Below, one piece after another: positions 62,482-64,000 of a DNA stretch of 64,000 nucleotides. The notes under the pieces are model-generated. The model did no database searches. It was given only the letters and a program-made list of their open reading frames with translations, and had not been told where the DNA came from. Source of the stretch: Vibrio sp. UBA2441 (GTDB lineage Bacteria; Pseudomonadota; Gammaproteobacteria; Enterobacterales; Vibrionaceae); the NCBI GenBank assembly GCA_002342685.1, contig DDQN01000021.1, forward strand, positions 1-64,000, given 5' to 3'. The translations under genes were made by a program, and so were the position numbers. How positions within the stretch are numbered: position 1 is the stretch's first letter; each line of letters begins with the position of its first letter.

Positions 62482-62856
62482 TTAACTCTCTTTTAGCCAA
62501 GCGATTGCTGATTTTTCATCAGAAAATACTTTAACGTTATGCTTCTTCATTTCTGGTATCTCTCTATCCTCCAACCGGGCTAATACGTAGTTACTATGTA
62601 CTATTGCGATGGATCGTAAATTTTCGCAATCGAGCTCATTATAAAATGTATTGACGACAAGATAGGCTTCAGGCGTTGCACCTGTTTGGGCTGAGCAGTC
62701 CACGAGTAGAGAGCACGGTTTTTCGCCAAATGTTTCTATGCAACATTTTTGTGCTTTTAAGCAAGACAGTATGCCATATTCATTGAAATCTCCTGCTAAC
62801 TTGAAGATGATAATGTTATTGTCAATTTTACTGGTATAGGTTCCGTGCTCTATCAT
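62482..62856 (-). CDS. SpoIIAA/STAS-like protein, function unknown
   Basis: About 124 residues from ATG 62856: IEHGTYTSKIDNNIIIFKLA, GDFNEYG, CSLLVDCSAQTGATPEAYLV, and the C-terminal KVFSDEKSAIAWLKES, a pattern I recognise from small STAS/SpoIIAA-like proteins of marine bacteria. The frame can be extended 40 residues to 62976, but that extension does not look like the family. No strong ribosome site is seen, which makes the start uncertain. Confidence 0.6.
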   Translation of the reverse strand: MIEHGTYTSKIDNNIIIFKLAGDFNEYGILSCLKAQKCCIETFGEKPCSLLVDCSAQTGATPEAYLVVNTFYNELDCENLRSIAIVHSNYVLARLEDREIPEMKKHNVKVFSDEKSAIAWLKES

Positions 62857-62992
62857 GCAGATACTGGCTCTTATTGTTACGACGTTATTTGTTGAAGTAG
62901 TTGTATTGTATTCTAATATATTCGCCATTTCTAATGTATTGAGCGAGAGTTTATTTTTCAACAATGCAACTGACAAAAAATGCTCAGCTTAT

Positions 62993-63077
62993 TAGGGGGG
63001 CTCTTATCTCAGCTTATACTGGAGATTAACCCTGACTCCGCTGAAACTCCCGATCATGTCTGATAAGAATCCCCCTA
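62993..63077. mobile_element. MITE-like element with TA flanks
   Basis: An 81-bp unit (62995-63075) begins GGGGGGCTCTTATC and ends GATAAGAATCCCCC. The ends are inverted repeats with 12 of 14 matches, and each is flanked by TA, as for targets of IS630/Tc1-type transposases. There is no coding room. It lies 14 bases past the chemotaxis gene stop. It could also fold as a terminator. Confidence 0.6.
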
Positions 63078-63090
63078 AACGTTCGATTTA

Positions 63091-64000
63091 TTATCTAAAT
63101 TTAGCAACCAGTGTTTTTAGGTTTTCAGATTGTATTTTGAGTTCGTCGGAGCTGTGAACCGCTTGCTCATTAATGGCATTCGATTGTGCATTGAGTTGAC
63201 TGATCTCAGTAACGCTTTCAGCAATGATTAAAGACACATGCGCTTGTTCATCTGAATTCGTTGCAATCACTTCTGATTGCCCAGCGATAGAGCCGATTTG
63301 ATTTGCCATCGTTTCGATAAGCTCACCAGCCTGTCCAGCTAACGCCTTCACTTCATTGGCGCTCCCCTGACATTGTTGAACTTGCTCGACTGCACCTTGA
63401 CTGGAGGCCTGTAATTGATTAATGATGCTCACCACTTCTTTCACCGAGTCTTGTGTACGATGCGCTAAAGTACGAACCTCATCAGCAACCACAGCAAACC
63501 CTCTACCGTGGTCGCCTGCTCTAGCAGCTTCAATTGCTGCGTTTAGTGCCAATAAATTGGTTTGCTCTGCTATTTCATCGATCATTTTTGCTACGTTTTG
63601 AATATTTTCACTGTCCTTTGCAACCTTAGTGATTGCTAGGGCTGACTTTTCTAGTTGGTCATATAGTGAGACAATATCGGTACTGACATTTTCGACAACA
63701 GAAAGACCAGTTTGACTGCTAATATTGGCATTCTTTACATTATCTGAAATGGTTTCGACTTGTTCTGCAACAGATTTAGCAGAGGTCGCCATTTGTTCGA
63801 TAGCCGTAACCACTTGCTCAATTCGAGCTTGTTGTTCTTCCGCTTGAGATAAGCCCATATGAGCTTCACTTGATACGGTATCAGCCTGATGAAATAGTTG
63901 TTCACTGGAGTGTCTTATACCCGTTACTAAGTCATTTAATTGGTTGGACATTGAGCTCAATCCATTGGTTAATCGCATCACTTCATTCTTAGAGTTCTCA
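63091..64000 (-). CDS. Methyl-accepting chemotaxis protein, 3' part only
   Basis: The frame is open to the window edge, so only the C-terminal about 302 residues are visible. The signalling tip VAKMIDEIAEQTNLLALNAA, AARAGDHGRGFAVVADEVRTLA is intact, with long coiled-coil arms on both sides (QQARIEQVVTAIEQMATSA, ESVTEISQLNAQSNAINEQA). The sensor, membrane segments and most of the HAMP domain lie outside. Its ligand cannot be judged. Confidence 0.85.
   Translation of the reverse strand, partial: ENSKNEVMRLTNGLSSMSNQLNDLVTGIRHSSEQLFHQADTVSSEAHMGLSQAEEQQARIEQVVTAIEQMATSAKSVAEQVETISDNVKNANISSQTGLSVVENVSTDIVSLYDQLEKSALAITKVAKDSENIQNVAKMIDEIAEQTNLLALNAAIEAARAGDHGRGFAVVADEVRTLAHRTQDSVKEVVSIINQLQASSQGAVEQVQQCQGSANEVKALAGQAGELIETMANQIGSIAGQSEVIATNSDEQAHVSLIIAESVTEISQLNAQSNAINEQAVHSSDELKIQSENLKTLVAKFR

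Overview
The window reads as a chromosomal segment of a marine gamma-proteobacterium of the Vibrionaceae, most likely a Vibrio. The reasons are an AT-leaning composition, an RpiR-type NanR beside nan genes, a norVW pair with NorR boxes, an E. coli-like but rearranged yge/ygf purine cluster, and a CCCAAG/CTTGGG intergenic dyad of a kind I associate with vibrios. No rRNA, tRNA, CRISPR array, intact insertion sequence or prophage was seen. One 81-bp MITE-like element lies near the right edge.

Region 1 (about 1-11400) is a carbohydrate locus built around a mannose-family PTS with the gene order of E. coli agaVWEF (EIIB, EIIC, EIID, EIIA). It is followed by a cytoplasmic GH105-type unsaturated glucuronyl hydrolase, a DUF2264 protein, a DeoR/AgaR-type regulator and a tagatose-1,6-bisphosphate aldolase of the GatY/KbaY type. 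On the other strand are a second PTS permease in which EIIC and EIID are fused in one chain, and a second DeoR-family regulator. A promoter-operator block is nearly identical (27 of 29 bases) upstream of the PTS operon and of the second regulator. The genes together suggest PTS import of a unsaturated uronyl-hexosamine oligosaccharide, with the uronate removed inside the cell.

Region 2 (about 11900-21050) is a sialic-acid locus: exported sialidase, ROK regulator, an orphan TRAP small permease next to a heptanucleotide repeat tract, N-acetylneuraminate lyase, RpiR-type NanR, two sialate epimerases (one exported, one cytoplasmic) and an MFS carrier. nanE, nanK, nagA and the other TRAP subunits are absent from the window.

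Region 3 (about 21100-26750) holds unrelated single genes: HAD hydrolase, CsaA-like tRNA-binding protein, small membrane protein, GFA-family protein, MFS transporter, a miniature ToxR/ToxS-like membrane regulator pair, and an RluA-family pseudouridine synthase.

Region 4 (26918-57040) is a 30-kb purine-catabolism and selenium-dependent molybdenum-hydroxylase island: ygeV (sigma-54 activator) divergent from ygeW-ygeX-ygeY-hydA-yqeA; an opposing yqeC-yqeB operon extended by a MauE-like membrane protein and a membrane-anchored rhodanese; then ygfJ, ygfK, ssnA, a three-subunit xanthine dehydrogenase, ygfM, xdhD, an xanthine/urate permease, guaD and a guanine/hypoxanthine permease. Three sigma-54 promoters in it are preceded, 137-188 bp upstream, by copies of the palindrome TATYA-N3-TGATA or close variants, which I propose as the YgeV binding site.

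Region 5 (57400-64000) carries a VOC protein, a PAS-GGDEF diguanylate cyclase, the nitric-oxide reductase operon norV-norW-DUF1971 with a sigma-54 promoter and three NorR boxes but no adjacent norR, a SpoIIAA-like protein, the MITE-like element and the 3' part of a chemotaxis receptor gene that runs off the window.
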